64,000 nucleotides of DNA from Mytilus trossulus (lineage: Eukaryota > Mollusca > Bivalvia > Mytilida > Mytilidae): assembly GCF_036588685.1 (NCBI RefSeq), contig NC_086375.1, forward strand, positions 7,185,916 through 7,249,915. Reading direction: 5' to 3'. Position numbers and translations under genes: made by a program. The notes beneath the pieces were generated by a model, which worked only from the letters and a program-made list of their open reading frames with translations, made no database searches and had not been told where the DNA came from. Position 1 is the stretch's first letter, and the number at the start of each line of letters is the position of its first letter. This document shows, piece after piece, positions 24,500-35,643 of this stretch.

Positions 24500-24825
24500 T
24501 CCTAACCCAAAAACTGGGGGTGATCTTATGTGCTCTGGAAGGGTATGCAGATCCTGCTCCATATAAGGCACCCGTCGTATTACTCCTATTATTACACTCT
24601 CGGAAAATTGTCTAATTCAGTAGGTCAGATTTGTGAAAAGGGAAATGGATTGTAGTTAAGATATAAGGAACATATCCGATATTATCTCTGAAACGGTTAT
24701 CCACAACGGTTAACAAACTCGTGATTGCGTCCCTTAAATTTACGATAGGATGCTTTCAACTTCACTATTTGAAACGCATGGTTTAATAATTTCCTTATGA
24801 CGAGAAACCCTCTATAATAGTTATC
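24500..24825 (-). pseudogene. Penelope-like element 3' fragment, minus strand
   Basis: On the minus strand it gives the end of the reverse-transcriptase frame (FKGRNHEFVNR) and the 3' tail (GACGGGTGCC, GGAGCAGGATCTGCATACCC, AGATCACCCCC), both also seen at 38,670-38,970. Stops interrupt it. It abuts a fragment of the hammerhead-bearing repeat at 24,826. Confidence 0.65.
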
Positions 24826-24872
24826 AAAAGTACCAGGATTATAATTTTATACGCCAGACGCTATAAAAGAGA
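24826..24872 (-). repeat. Fragment of the hammerhead-bearing repeat (box)
   Basis: Reads on the minus strand AGCGTCTGGCGTA, then AAATTATAATCCTGGTAC, then TTTTGATAACTAT, as at 47,460-47,504. It begins with the stem III side of the hammerhead-like motif and ends where the box ends elsewhere. Confidence 0.7.
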
Positions 24873-25217
24873 TAATGATTAATGAAAGGAAAAATAAATC
24901 CGGGAGCTTTTGACTAACAGCAAATGTAGACGAGACACTGGGTTCCGCGAAACTCTTATGTAGTTTTGAAATGGTCATTGCAGAACGTATGCTACTTCAC
25001 CAGGTACACATTTCTACCAGTGCTCCATGAACACATAACACTTGAAAATCTCTTTGTACAATTGAAAAAAAGAAAAAAGAATTACTAGTTAATGTAATGA
25101 AGTGTTATTTTATATCAGTATGAAATCTAATATTATATTTCATGATTATAACATTTGTATAATATATATTTCATTACATTGATGGTCAATCTCTTTATAC
25201 ATTGACAGTATTTCTTA

Positions 25218-25982
25218 TCATGATTCCTTGAGGGTTACTGCTCACTAGGAAACTATTAAACCAAGTGTTCCAAATGGTGAAGTTGAAACCATCCATTCGT
25301 AAATTTTACGCCTCTGCGACATTGTTGGCCGTTCTGAAACAGCCGTTTTACATATATTATCAGATATGTTCCGAAATATCGTGAGCCTAAATGCATCAAT
25401 TGGAAATATAATTTCAAAATAATGATGGATTCGGTCGAATATAATTATGTCAGGCAATAGGTTAAGCGTGCGAAGGAAGACGTAGATAATCTTTCAGAAT
25501 TGATTAAGGCTTTGGGGTCGGTGATTCAAATTACAATTAGGAAATTGAATGGGTCCATCAATACCCATGCTACGTCAAGATTTAATTACCCAAATATTGC
25601 AAACATTTTCCTACCTCCATAACAAAAATGTTGTTGTCTCCCCAGATAAAAACCCGAACAACATCGTTTTTGTGTGTAAAACTCATTACGTAAACTGCTT
25701 GATAAATAGATTAGGTATTGACAATTCACTTGGAACACATATCCTCACCACACTTACCAACAAAGAAATCCTGGATAATCATAGGTCTGTTCTATGTTCC
25801 TTTGGAATTACAACCAAAGATGAAGAATTGAATCTTTCATCACTGTATTTGATACCTAAACTACCATGGTATTCTTACAAACAACGTTATATTGCTGGGT
25901 CTTTCAAATGTTTCACGAACCTTTTTTCTAAATTATTAACATCTTTTTTTTTCCTTTTAATACCTTTGTTTTTTAACTCTTG
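25218..25982 (+). pseudogene. Penelope-like reverse transcriptase fragments in permuted order
   Basis: 25,218-25,370 matches the C-terminal coding part (compare 38,660-38,815). It is followed directly at about 25,371 by the more N-terminal KYREPK region (compare 30,478-30,607), which continues to 25,982 through NNIVFVCKTHYVNCLI, NHRSVLCSFGITTKDEELN and the YKQRYIAGS motif of the RT fingers. The C-terminal-then-N-terminal order is what a junction between tandem copies gives. The frame from 25,549 to 25,980 is open but lacks the catalytic palm. It ends where LINE sequence begins. Confidence 0.7.
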
Positions 25983-25984
25983 AA

Positions 25985-27420
25985 CAACATTTCCTAAAAG
26001 CCATATTTCAGGTAAAATATCAGAGAGCTTTTGATTCTATTCAAAGAAATCTCCCGTTATTTAAACTGCTGAATAATATTATTAACGAAAACAAATTCCG
26101 AATTATACAACTATGTATAACGATATGAAATCCCGTGTTGTTTTCAATAAATCTGACTTCTTCCCATGCGAAATTGGTGTACGGGAAGGTGAAAATCTAT
26201 CGCCTACTCTGTTTTTTTATAAGAATTTTCAGAAGAGTTAGATACAAAAGGGTTACAGTCAATAAGTGGAGACCTAGAAAATGAACTAGATGTGTATCTT
26301 AATATTGTCTAACTGTTATATGCTGATGATACTATTTTATTAGCGAATAGTAACTGACTAACACTGAATTTCAAAATATGTTAAACAATTCTGCCATATG
26401 ATTTTAACAAATGGCAACTTAAATAGTTATCAAAAGTACCAGGATTATAATTTTAAACGCCATGTTGATAAAACAAATATTCTTGTTTTTGCAAATGGCA
26501 GACTTCCACAATATTTGAAATTTGTTATTAATGATAATGAAATTGTGATTATTCAAAATAATAAATATTTAGGAATATTTTTTTCTAAAAGTGGTTCTTT
26601 TTAACAAACTAGAAAAATACTTACGAGATCAAGGAATAAAGGCTATGTATTCTATCTTAAAGAAGAGTAGAATGTATGACTTATCTATTGAATGCCAACT
26701 AGATCTTTTTGATAAGGATGTTGTACCTATTTAGTTATATGGGTCAGAAAATTGGGGGTTTGAAAACTTTGAATTACTAGAGGTGCACCTAAAATTTTGT
26801 AAATTCATTTTACATTGAAAACAATCAACCCCAGACTGTATAGTTAATGCAGAACTACGACGATTCCCATTATTTCTGTATGCAAAGTTCGTATGATAAT
26901 TTTTTTAATTATAAACAGTAAAGAGTTAAAAATTTCTAATGTTCTTTTCAAATTATCATTATAGATTTAAATAAATATGGTTTTGAAAGAAAATGGTTGA
27001 TTTATATTGAAATCATTTTAATAATTTTTAAATGTCTAATATTTGGAAAATGGATTTTGCTGACAAATGGGTATTAACAAGTGATGACCAAAAGCTTGAG
27101 GATCAGTTCACACAATTATGTTTGTCACAGATAGAAACATTACTTAAATGCCATATGTTACAGATTTTCTAAAAATAATCTGATATTTGAGAATTATTTC
27201 AACATATTGCCTACTAATTTATTATTTGTATACTGCATATTTAGATGTGGTAGTCACCGTTTACCAAATTGAAACAGGAAGATGGCGAGTTTTCTCACGA
27301 AACGACAGACTTTGTCATCTATGCAATTCAAGTGAAATCGGTGACGAATATCATTATATAATGACTTGTAAATTTTTTAGATTTAGAGAGAAAGAAATTT
27401 TTACTTAACTATTGCTGTAA
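25985..27420 (+). pseudogene. Decayed LINE (non-LTR) reverse transcriptase
   Basis: Pieces of a non-LTR RT in order: FDSIQRNLPLFKLLNNII (26,030), KSRVVFNKSDFFPCEIGVRE (26,125), the catalytic YADDT near 26,319-26,333, DKTNILVFANGRLP and NNKYLGIFFSKSG (26,467-26,590), and the C-terminal CHLCNSSEIGDEYHYIMTC cysteine/histidine motif (27,313-27,370). Stops and frameshifts break it throughout. The style resembles CR1/Jockey-group LINEs; the exact clade is a guess. The 5' end is missing, as usual for LINEs. Confidence 0.8.
26424..26460 (-). repeat. Short box of the hammerhead-bearing repeat inside the LINE
   Basis: On the minus strand it reads GGCGTTTAAAATTATAATCC, then TGGTAC, then TTTTGATAACTAT. 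It interrupts the LINE frame between the WKL-like residues and DKTNILVF, where the LINE family would continue without a gap. It is the same unit as at 24,826 and 47,472. Confidence 0.65.
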
Positions 27421-28420
27421 AAATCCAAGTGCATACAAATATAATAGTTAATTAATTCAGACAAAACTATCATTTAAGAAGATTATGTAAGTTTATAAAA
27501 ACAATACAGGTGAAAGTCAGTCCTCCAAGTCAAATTACGGTTTTTTCACACATGTGCATGCTTATATAAACATATATGTAGTTGTTAATTTATATTTTTT
27601 CTATTACTATGACATGTAGTTCATTCATTCACAAATGTTCCTTGAATAACATTCGATCAACAGAGAACAATACATAAATGGCTAAATGAACGAGTCTCAT
27701 ATATTGCTTATTTATAGTCATTTTTTTAATAAGTTTTCTAAGGCCACATAAATTCAATTTCTTGTTCTACGGATTTTTGGACTCCAAAATTTGGGGCGAG
27801 CGAGCGATTTGAAAACTTTAATAAAAAAATATTCAATTTAAATTTTTTTGAGGCGGAGCTTATAAAGACAAGGCGAGCGATTATATTTTTTTTGTAAACA
27901 TAAAATAGAAGGTTTTGAAGTTATTAAAACTTGATTTGTCACTTGTAATTTGACATTTCTTTTATTTCTGAAGTTTTTTCCCTGTTCACCAAAGAATGAT
28001 TAAATCTGGTCTATGTATGTCTGACTGACAATGAGACAATTCTCCGTTAGAGTCATAATCAATTTGGGGGCAACCCCTACATGTTATGAATATCCCTTTT
28101 ATATGTTTTATGAGGGATCAATATAAGTTATAATATATTTGTCTTTACAAAAGGGCTCATATTTTCTTAAAGAACTATATATCTATCTGGTATTAAATGG
28201 TCAAAACATGTCCAATAATTTTGTAATATTCCTGGACTTTGACCATGTTAACACATTTATTTAAACAGTTTAGCATTATTCAAAATAAGTGGACCCCTTT
28301 TTTAGAAAAGGTTGATTAAAATATGATGCAACTCTCCTCTTTTTAATACAAAATTCTAAGTTTTCAAAGGTTTTGTATAGAAGAACTATACAAATCCTTA
28401 ATTGGTATTTCTTTTTTCTT
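27421..28420. other. No gene seen
   Basis: AT-rich. A short R2-like piece (TGAGACAATTCTCC) at about 28,030-28,050. A pair of related segments near 27,790-27,890 contain GGCGAGCGA. Confidence 0.4.
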
Positions 28421-28800
28421 TTCTACATCAGTAAAATGACCCCTTGTCTGAGGGAGGGTTGTTCTCAATCTGATAATAACAAACACAGGTCAAAGTACGG
28501 CCTTTCACACAGGGCTTTCAATTTTGAAATTATCAATTTCCCCACCTTAGTAGTAATATACCAACTTCACCTGCATATGAAATATACATTTCCCAACTTA
28601 TTAGGTATTCAAGAGCTTGCAGCTCCTATTCAGACTTTGTAAAACGTCACCAGTGTCTGAGTAGAAAGTTGATGAACCAGGGGTATGTCAAAGAACGTCT
28701 CGTCCTTTTTCTAAAAAAGTTCATCGGAAGATACCCAGAACTTGTTGATAAATATTCTGTATCAACTTCACAAATAATACAAGATGGTCTTGAAGTATAG
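28420..28800 (+). pseudogene. Penelope-like reverse transcriptase, C-terminal fragment (second family)
   Basis: Broken frames give the C-terminal region of a Penelope-like protein: INFP, then YQLHLHMKY-like remains of the conserved AYGVYISQLIRY motif, then KLMNQGYVKERLVLFLKKFI and GRYPELVDKYSVSTSQIIQD, with a stop at 28,798. It is diverged from the copy at 37,711-38,970, so it belongs to another family of the same clade. Confidence 0.65.
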
Positions 28801-29042
28801 ATTTTGCGTACTGACGTTTGTTATCATCTTAATTACGTATTATAGAATTTTGTTATATATCTTTTTTAGATATTCATTTGAAGTGACTCAGTGGTTATGT
28901 AAAACCACATACGTTAAACGGCAAAATTATTTCATTGATTGATATTACTTTTACTTAAGGATCTTGACATACTATGAATGGCAAAACTATTTTATTCAAT
29001 AATACTACTTTTTCTGTTTATTCTATTTTTTATGATATACAT

Positions 29043-29550
29043 TTGACGTAAAACTGTACTTATGTACCCCGTCATACTTTGAAACACACCATTATTTTAT
29101 TTATTATTATTACTTTTACTGTTAAGTCTGGTTTTTGTTATATCTACTTTGCGTGAGTCTGCATTTATGTATGCCGTCATACGACATAATTATTTTTATG
29201 TCTACCTGAGCGAATTTCAAACGCGCAATTTTACACCAGTAATGAAAACCTTCTATCATTTGTGGGTAGACTTTACATAGATAAATTCAGCCGTATTTGA
29301 CGTGAAACTGTACTTATGTATCCCGTCATACTTTGAACCACACCATTATTTTATTTATTTTTATTACTTTTACTGTGAAGTCTGTTTTTTGTTATATCTA
29401 CTTTACGTGAGTCTGCATTTATGTATGCCGTCATATGACAAAATTATTTTTATGTCCACCTGTGCGAATTTCAAACGCGCAATTTTACACCAGTAATGAA
29501 AACCTTCTATCATTTATGGATAGACTTTACATAGATAAATTCAGCCGTAT
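29043..29550 (+). repeat. Tandem repeat, two units of 254 bp
   Basis: Unit 1 29,043-29,296 and unit 2 29,297-29,550 both run from TTGACGT-AAACTGTACTTATG to CAGCCGTAT and differ at a handful of positions. Weaker copies of TTTGACGTAAA/ACTTTTACT-like sequence lie upstream from about 28,870. They follow the stop of the Penelope-like fragment, so they may be its 3' repeats. Confidence 0.85.
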
Positions 29551-29639
29551 AAGAAAAGCAAAATGAGAATGTTAAATTGATGTATGCCTGTTTGTGCTTC
29601 TTTGTTACATTTGTTGTTTATGTAGTGATATTAAGATGA

Positions 29640-29950
29640 TAACACAATATTGACTGTTGTACCCTTATTTTCGAATTTTTACTCTTTGAGTATGTTTGTT
29701 TTGTTCATACATCGTTGACAATGTAATGGAATTTGATGCGACTGTCATACAAGTGAGAGGTTTAGCTAGCTATAAAACCAGGTTCAATCCACCATTTTCT
29801 ACATTAGAAAATATCTGTACCAAGTCAGGAATATGACAGTTGTTATCCATTCGTTTGATGTGTTTGGACTTTTGATTTTGCCTTTTGATTTTTGATTTTC
29901 CTTTTTGAATTTTCCTCGGAGTTCAGTATTTTTGTGTTTTTACTTTTTGA
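29640..29950 (+). repeat. Dispersed repeat, includes R3 inverted
   Basis: Holds GAATTTGATGCGACTGTCAT, AGAGGTTTAGCTAGCTATAA and CCAAGTCAGGAATATGACAG, then the complement of the R3 sequence at 11,000-11,150. I recall this tail from mussel repeats; here it ends at a Penelope-like fragment. Confidence 0.6.
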
Positions 29951-30607
29951 TACAGACCAAACAGCAAGCTATAACTTTATTCATAACCTCTTTCAAACGT
30001 CATTCTCTGTTCAATTTATGTTTGGAATCCACTGTTACAAACCCTCATTCAAACCAATACAAACTTCAAGCTATAATTTCGGATATTGCAAGTCACACAC
30101 TTTTCAAGCAAGTTCGTATTTGAAAAGATAAAAAAGAGTAAAGATCTTTTCTAAATCTTTCCTTTGCCAACAAAGGTCTCGACGGCGTCAACCTAGGCAA
30201 TATCCTTCATCATAAATTAGTTCAATCCAAAATACCTCCTTATTTCAAAGACCATTCTGTACCAATAATTTCTTATACCTATACCAAACCTATTGCAACT
30301 AAAATTTTCAATTACAAACGTGTTTTGCAGGATCTCAATATTGACGACTTCAAGTCTAAATCTCCTGATTGCACTTGTGCTAGTTCCCAAATCACATATA
30401 ATCCTGCTGGCCACGTTATTACCGGTGACCTTAACAATGTTAATAACACTTCTCTACAAAATGTGTTATCGAAAGGTCCGAAATATCGTGAGCCTAAATC
30501 CATCAATTGGAAATACAACTTTGAATTTTATATGGATTCAGCCGAGGATTATGCCAGGCAATGCGCTAAGCGCGAGAAGGAAGACGTAGACACTCTTTCC
30601 GGAAGGA
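29950..30607 (+). pseudogene. Penelope-like element, N-terminal part of the RT protein, split by insertion
   Basis: Encodes TNPHSNQYKLQAIISDIASH, then FANKGLDGVNLGNILHHKLV, PPYFKDHSVPIISYTYTKP, DDFKSKSPDCTCASSQ, GHVITGDLNNVNNTSLQNVL and AKREKEDVDTLSGRIK. The last residues run straight into the TTAA at 30,608, and the protein sequence resumes after the second TTAA at 37,707 (KAVRLLIQIRITKLNGS in the intact order). So 30,612-37,706 inserted into this element. Stops near 30,123-30,150 show it was or became defective. Confidence 0.75.
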
Positions 30608-30611
30608 TTAA
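30608..30611. repeat. Target-site duplication TTAA, left
   Basis: TTAA directly before AGGAGATGTGACA. The matching TTAA is at 37,707-37,710. The reconstructed empty site reads GGATTAAGGCAGTGAGG with one TTAA, as in the related sequence GATTAAGGC at 25,503. Confidence 0.85.
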
Positions 30612-30805
30612 AGGAGATGTGACATGATTTTTTTTTGATTTTTTTTTTGTAAATAAATATTTATTTATACATAATTACCCCATAAAAAACATCGAAAGAT
30701 ATATAATTATCGTTTAAATGGATAAATTATGAATTCAAATATATCGATCTGTCGACCTACTAATTATGCATATTTCAATCCCGGAAGTCACTCAGAACGA
30801 GGCTG

Positions 30806-30813
30806 TGACGTCA
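30806..30813. promoter_or_regulatory. CRE-type palindrome TGACGTCA upstream of the THAP gene
   Basis: Perfect 8-bp TGACGTCA about 100 bp before the THAP ATG. The same octamer lies about 67 bp before the ATG of the divergent-end P2X7-like gene (37,516-37,523). It is a known binding site of CREB/ATF factors; use here is inferred. Confidence 0.45.
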
Positions 30814-30913
30814 GTGGTTACATCAATCATATTTGACTGACGGGTGTATATACATAATTAGCGCTATTTCATTTCCGAATATCTTAAAGAAAAATACATG
30901 ACAGTGATTAAAA

Positions 30914-31261
30914 ATGGTTCTGTGTGCTGCCAGTGGGTGCAACAATAGACATAAGAAGGACAACTTAATTAGTTTTTTTCGTTTTCCAATTAACCCGCAA
31001 ACCAGGAAGGCGTGGACACATTATTGTAAGAGATGGGACTTCCTACCAGGCGCTAGTCATAGACTTTGTTCCGCCCATTTTACAAATTCATGTTACGATC
31101 GTGACCCAGAAGTAATGAAGAACCTCGAGGGATGTCCTACCATGAAGCCAAAACTCCGTCCAAATGCAGTACCTGACATTCCATTGACGCAACCAACAAC
31201 AGCTGAGCCAAAGCCACCTTTACCTAAGCGTGGAGCTTTTGAGAAGCGGAGAAAAGCTGAG
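30914..31261 (+). CDS. THAP-domain protein, exon 1
   Basis: ATG at 30,914; 116 codons ending in phase 0 at donor GTAAAT. Residues 1-90 form a THAP zinc finger: C4 and C9, then C52-x2-H55 as the C2CH ligands, with the invariant W34, F56, P83 and the AVPDI box at 85-89. THAP domains bind specific DNA and occur in many transposases and host regulators. Residues 91-116 are proline- and then Lys/Arg-rich (KRGAFEKRRK), a possible nuclear localisation signal. An in-frame extension past 31,261 would stop within 18 codons. The gene lies 300 bp inside the left terminus of the transposon. Confidence 0.92.
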
Positions 31262-33565
31262 GTAAATATATATATTTTTTTATCTTCGCAAATATTTTAT
31301 TGCATCCCCTTTTAATAATATATATTTTTTTAATAATTTCAATATCCAAATAAATATAGCTAAGTGTTGAAAATTTTGTATCGTGTACCTCCTTAGTGTA
31401 CCTCACTACCTGTTCACGTGTGCAGGTGTGTACATCGAACCATAAAGTTACATCGATCAGAAGTTACAGGTATGCGGCACACTTTATCCCCAATACTTGG
31501 TTACCTTTTGAAGTTGAAAGCTACAGGTGTCATGCCCCAGGGTGGTGATAGGTAAGACATAGGTAATACGCAATATTGCGTAACATGCGGCGAATCTGTG
31601 TACATCAATGATCACCGGCGGGATGCACAGGTGAGGTTGGAAAATAGACTCGAGAAAATGTTACAGACACATATTACGCAATGCATATCTGTTTTACCTG
31701 TAGGAATAATCATTTCCCGACTGTCGGTTAATCAACGGGGTTTTACAGAATAGAGAAAAAAGGACTGAAAGTGCGGCTTAAAAAAAGGGGGTGGGAGGAT
31801 AGGAAATAATGGGTTGCTGAATTTTACGTTGTAATGAATGGAGTATAATAAGCAAACTAATTAGACAATAAAGAATTAATTTTTAAAGTAAAAATTAAAA
31901 ATGTCAAAGCCTGTCAGTCCCTATAACTAAAACATAACCTGCAGTACATAGATTCTAATAAATATTAGGCAGGTGTAAAAAGTGTATTGTAATTCATTTT
32001 CTATTATTTACCCTAATTATTTGATTTATTTATCATATGGAAAGTCATTTTATTTCTTAATAAAAAAATGTGAAGAGATGCTATGATAGAAAGTTGATGC
32101 AAGGTTATTGAGGTGAAATATGCAAAAGGTGACTTAAATGAGAAACAAATATTTTGGCTAGTGTATGTATTCAAGTCTTTATATTGCACAAGACATGAAG
32201 CTGAATAATATAGTTTTAATAATGCAAATAAATCCAATTGATACAGACCTGGGAGTAGTAGATAAAGTATAAGTATAGACTGAAGATATACACATTATAA
32301 CATTTCAGCAAAAACAAAAATCAGTACTTATTGAAAATGTTCATCAGGATGATTAAAGAGGGGACAAAGACATGAATTTATTTTATTGTATTAAAATTTC
32401 TTAAAATATTACTTTTAAATTTCCCCTGTTATATGTCATACTTATTACACATTTATTGTGAGCTGCTTCAGTAATTCAAATTTCACACCAACATACTTGG
32501 TTAGGTCAGAGACATGTCTCTGGTTAGGTGATAGATAATTTATTACCTGTCTTTTTCTCTTATTTAATGCAATTTAATTACCTGTTCAACTCCAACATTT
32601 TTAAGAAATATATTTTGATAATAGAGATATATATATATATGGTGAAGTAATTGATATAAAAGTAATGAAATTTCTACACAGATCATTCTATATACATTCT
32701 AAATTTTAAAATGTGCATTTAATTTCATATTGTGTTTATACAGTACATGTATGAGGGGGGGGGGGTCTGTTATTCTGTAAACATTTTCACCCCTTTTTTC
32801 TCAAATCTTAAAAAAAATTAACACCTTTTTTCTCTAATTTTTCACTTTTTTTGCCCTTTATTCTCTAGATCTAATCTTCATTTTTTAGAGGCATTATTCT
32901 ATAATCATTTAACACCATCCAAACCCTCATGTATGTATGTAGTGTAGCTATAATAAACTTTAAACTTGAACTGTACACTAAAAATTCAAATTATTAAATT
33001 AATATATAAGAACCAAATAATTGGTGGTAAACTTGCAGGGAGATATCCAGCCATTTTCGAAAAAAAAGGGGGGGGGGGCAACTTTATGTCCCCATTCAAA
33101 TATATTGATCGTCCCCATAAAAGGGGGGGGGGGTCTAAACCCTCCCCCTGGATCCGCCACTGAAATTTTGATTGCTACTCAGACAACTATCCATGAAATC
33201 TCAAATTAAAGGGATTTAAGAAGTAATATGTATATTTCTCTATGTTTTTGATTTCATTATAATTGTAATTTTAGACCATTTAATTATTCAGAAATGCAAT
33301 TGACCATCATAGGCTGATCCAGGGGGGGGGGGGCCTTTTGTGGAAAAAATTGGTTAATTATATAGGGAATCACTGAAGCATTTGTGACTGGACTGGAGCA
33401 AATGCAACCCTCCCCCCCCCCCTTTGTAGGTGTCAGTGGGAACCCTTAGGAAAATTTCTGGATCCGCCACTGACCATGAACATTGTGGGACCACTTGTTT
33501 TTTATATCTCTTTCATAGTAAAGTTGTGTAAAACTAAATAAACAACAAACATTTATTCTTTGCAG
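31262..33565 (+). other. Intron 1 of the THAP gene with MITE debris
   Basis: Holds several runs of 10-13 G or C between 32,754 and 33,422 next to GGATCCGCCACTG (33,150 and 33,462) and TGATCCAGGGGGG (33,315). CAGTGGCGGATCC is a terminal sequence I recall from Tc1/mariner-related MITEs, so two small elements of about 150 bp (33,020-33,163 and 33,305-33,473) probably sit here. An AT dinucleotide run lies at 32,628-32,640. Confidence 0.55.
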
Positions 33566-34005
33566 ATTCTACAGCTTGCATATGACAACTATGAACGAGA
33601 GACGGAATGTGTACAACTCCAAGTACCAGACAGTACCACAACACCAGAACCAGAACCAGAGCTGCCAACCTCCAATGTTACAGAGAACAATACATCCAAA
33701 GTTACCATGGTTACACAGACTACTCCACCACCATCACCAAAAGTAGTAAAACACAAGAAAAGCCAATCCTACCTCCGTCCACAGCAACGTACCAGGAAAC
33801 ATCAAACAGATCTTAAGATTACACAACCTTCAGCAACATACAGTACAATTGCTACACAGACTGATGATGACATTACAAAATGTACATGTGCCAGTACTCT
33901 ACCTACAACAACTCACACCACTTCAGCCCAAAACTCTGATGACGATGAGGTTTCCAGCCATGCAGATAGTGATGAGGACTACCAACCCTCAGATGATGAT
34001 CAGAG
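33566..34005 (+). CDS. THAP-domain protein, exon 2
   Basis: Acceptor TTCTTTGCAG, 440 nt, donor GTATGT, joining in frame with exon 1 (phase 0) and leaving in phase 2. It encodes ILQLAYDNYE, then a long Thr/Pro/Glu-rich, low-complexity linker (TTTPEPEPELP) with two TQT motifs, and an acidic end (SDDDEVSSHADSDEDYQPSD). No catalytic domain is visible. Acidic low-complexity tails can serve in activation or protein contact, but nothing here proves that. Confidence 0.85.
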
Positions 34006-34164
34006 GTATGTAGTACTATATGTATAATTATTTTTTGGAAATAGAATATATATAAATTGATCAACCTGTTTAAAAAACAGACTCTGTAATCCGCTTCCAG
34101 TCTCTTTGAAACATTCGTCAATTCCATTCTCAATTTTTAAAACTTTATATACTTATATTAATTC

Positions 34165-34320
34165 AATATGTATATATAAAAGAAGATTAGGTATGATTGC
34201 CCATGAGACAACTCCCCACAATAGACCAAAATGAAATCAAAATTAACAACTATCTATAGATCACATATGGCCTTCAAGAATAAGCAAAGCCTCTAATGCA
34301 CAGTCAGCTACAAAAGGCCT
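34165..34320 (+). repeat. Dispersed repeat R2b in intron 2 of the THAP gene
   Basis: AAGATTAGGTATGATTGCCC, ATGAGACAACTCCCCACAAT, AGACCAAAATGA, ATTAACAACTAT and TGGCCTTCAAGAATAAGCAA. The same order occurs at 49,015-49,100. Confidence 0.65.
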
Positions 34321-34489
34321 AGAAATGACAATTCAAATAAGAAAACTTACACATGTTTTTAAAAACTAAATCCTTAAAACAAAATATAAATAAAAATCGC
34401 TGAAAGAAAGATGCTATACTGAGGACAAGAAATAGTAAATTTTGATTCATTTTGTATGTAGGTTGAAATTTAACTTGTAAAATGAACAT

Positions 34490-34625
34490 AGATAAAAGAA
34501 GAAGTTGTGTGAGTGCCAATGAGACAACTCTCCATCCAAATAACAATTTATAAAAGTAAACCATTATAGGTCAATGTACGGACTTCAAAATCGAGTCTTG
34601 CCTCACACTGAACAACCAACTTTTA
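34490..34625 (+). repeat. Dispersed repeat R2 in intron 2 of the THAP gene
   Basis: GTGTGAGTGCCAATGAGACA, AACTCTCCATCCAAAT, AAAGTAAACCATTATAGGTC and TTGCCTCACACTGAACAACC, the usual R2 order. Confidence 0.7.
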
Positions 34626-34796
34626 ATGTATGTGCATTTGTCATTTCATACCTTATTGAACCAATTCATTTCTTTTACCAACAAAATGTAATTAATTTTC
34701 ATCTAAAAATAAGGTCTTAGGACCATCCAGTGTGCAAGTATTTGCTGGAATTCATTTTAGTATCGCATGCAATGTAAAACTATATATTTTTTTTAG

Positions 34797-34851
34797 TTCT
34801 GATGCTGACGCCGATGACATGAATGATGAACCCAAAAACTCAAGAGACTAA
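34797..34851 (+). CDS. THAP-domain protein, exon 3 (C terminus)
   Basis: Acceptor ATATATTTTTTTTAG, phase 2 entry, continuing the acidic tail (SSDADADDMNDEPKNSRD) to a stop at 34,849. The full product is 280 residues (348 + 440 + 55 nt). That the acidic composition runs on across the junction supports this splice. An alternative acceptor at 35,100 (CCAATTACAG) would give an immediate stop when joined to exon 2, so it more likely starts a 3' untranslated exon. A polyadenylation signal AATAAA lies at 35,498-35,503. Confidence 0.78.
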
Positions 34852-35497
34852 CGGGCTAATAAATAAACAACAGTTCACAGTTAAGATAACCTTCAGCAAT
34901 AAGCAAATCACATACATGTAATGTCAGTTTCAACACAGGGTCCATAGTTATCCAAAGGATATGTGATGAATACAAAGTCTTGTTTTGTCACAAAAAAATA
35001 ATTTATTTATGATTGTTAGCTGTTTACCCTAATTGTTAATGTTTATATTTTCATTTTGGACATAGATTTTTATATTTTCCTTTCTTATTTCCAATTACAG
35101 GTGTTTCTAAGAAGTTAGAAGCGGCAGCAAAGAAGAGTGGAGGCAAAGACATCCGTCCATGTTCTGCTGATCAAGCAAGCTGTTGTTTCCAGAAAGGAAC
35201 ATGACTGCTCGTCCTATTCAAATGCTGCAGGGGATGTAAAGATACTTCAAAACCATTTTCCGGTCAGTTTGACACATACATTCGAGCCATTCCAAAAGGC
35301 AGACCTCATTGCAAGACACAGGTCACGCTTTCAGAGATAGAGGAAAATTATTGAGAACAGTTTAATGTTTGTACAATATGCAGTGGATGATCATTGTAAT
35401 CTTTTACATGTGAATAATATTCATGAGTTTTGAACAATGCAGCCTTTGTTCATGTTATTTATTGTGAAGAAATATCAATCTTGATTTTTTATTTAGC

Positions 35498-35503
35498 AAT
35501 AAA
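35498..35503 (+). terminator. Polyadenylation signal of the THAP gene
   Basis: AATAAA about 650 bp after the THAP stop and about 140 bp before the stop codon of the opposing gene, so the two convergent transcripts would end close together or overlap slightly. Confidence 0.5.
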
Positions 35504-35643
35504 AAAAATGGTATAAGGTACACTTTTATTATTTAAATTATTCTGTTGATCTACTGTGCAAGGACAAAAAGTCAATGTTTTTATTAATACAAGTGTTTCA
35601 TTTAAAATAAATAGTTACAAAAAGTCATCAGTCCAAACTTAAT

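Noticed and set aside
30293-30589. Second long frame on the plus strand and two on the minus strand at this place
   Set aside because: They are shadows of the Penelope-like frame 30,325-30,607, which is the one with recognisable motifs.
35137-35340. 67-codon frame after a good acceptor at 35,100
   Set aside because: It starts at GTG, not ATG. Joining exon 2 of the THAP gene to this acceptor gives an immediate stop, so it is more likely 3' untranslated.
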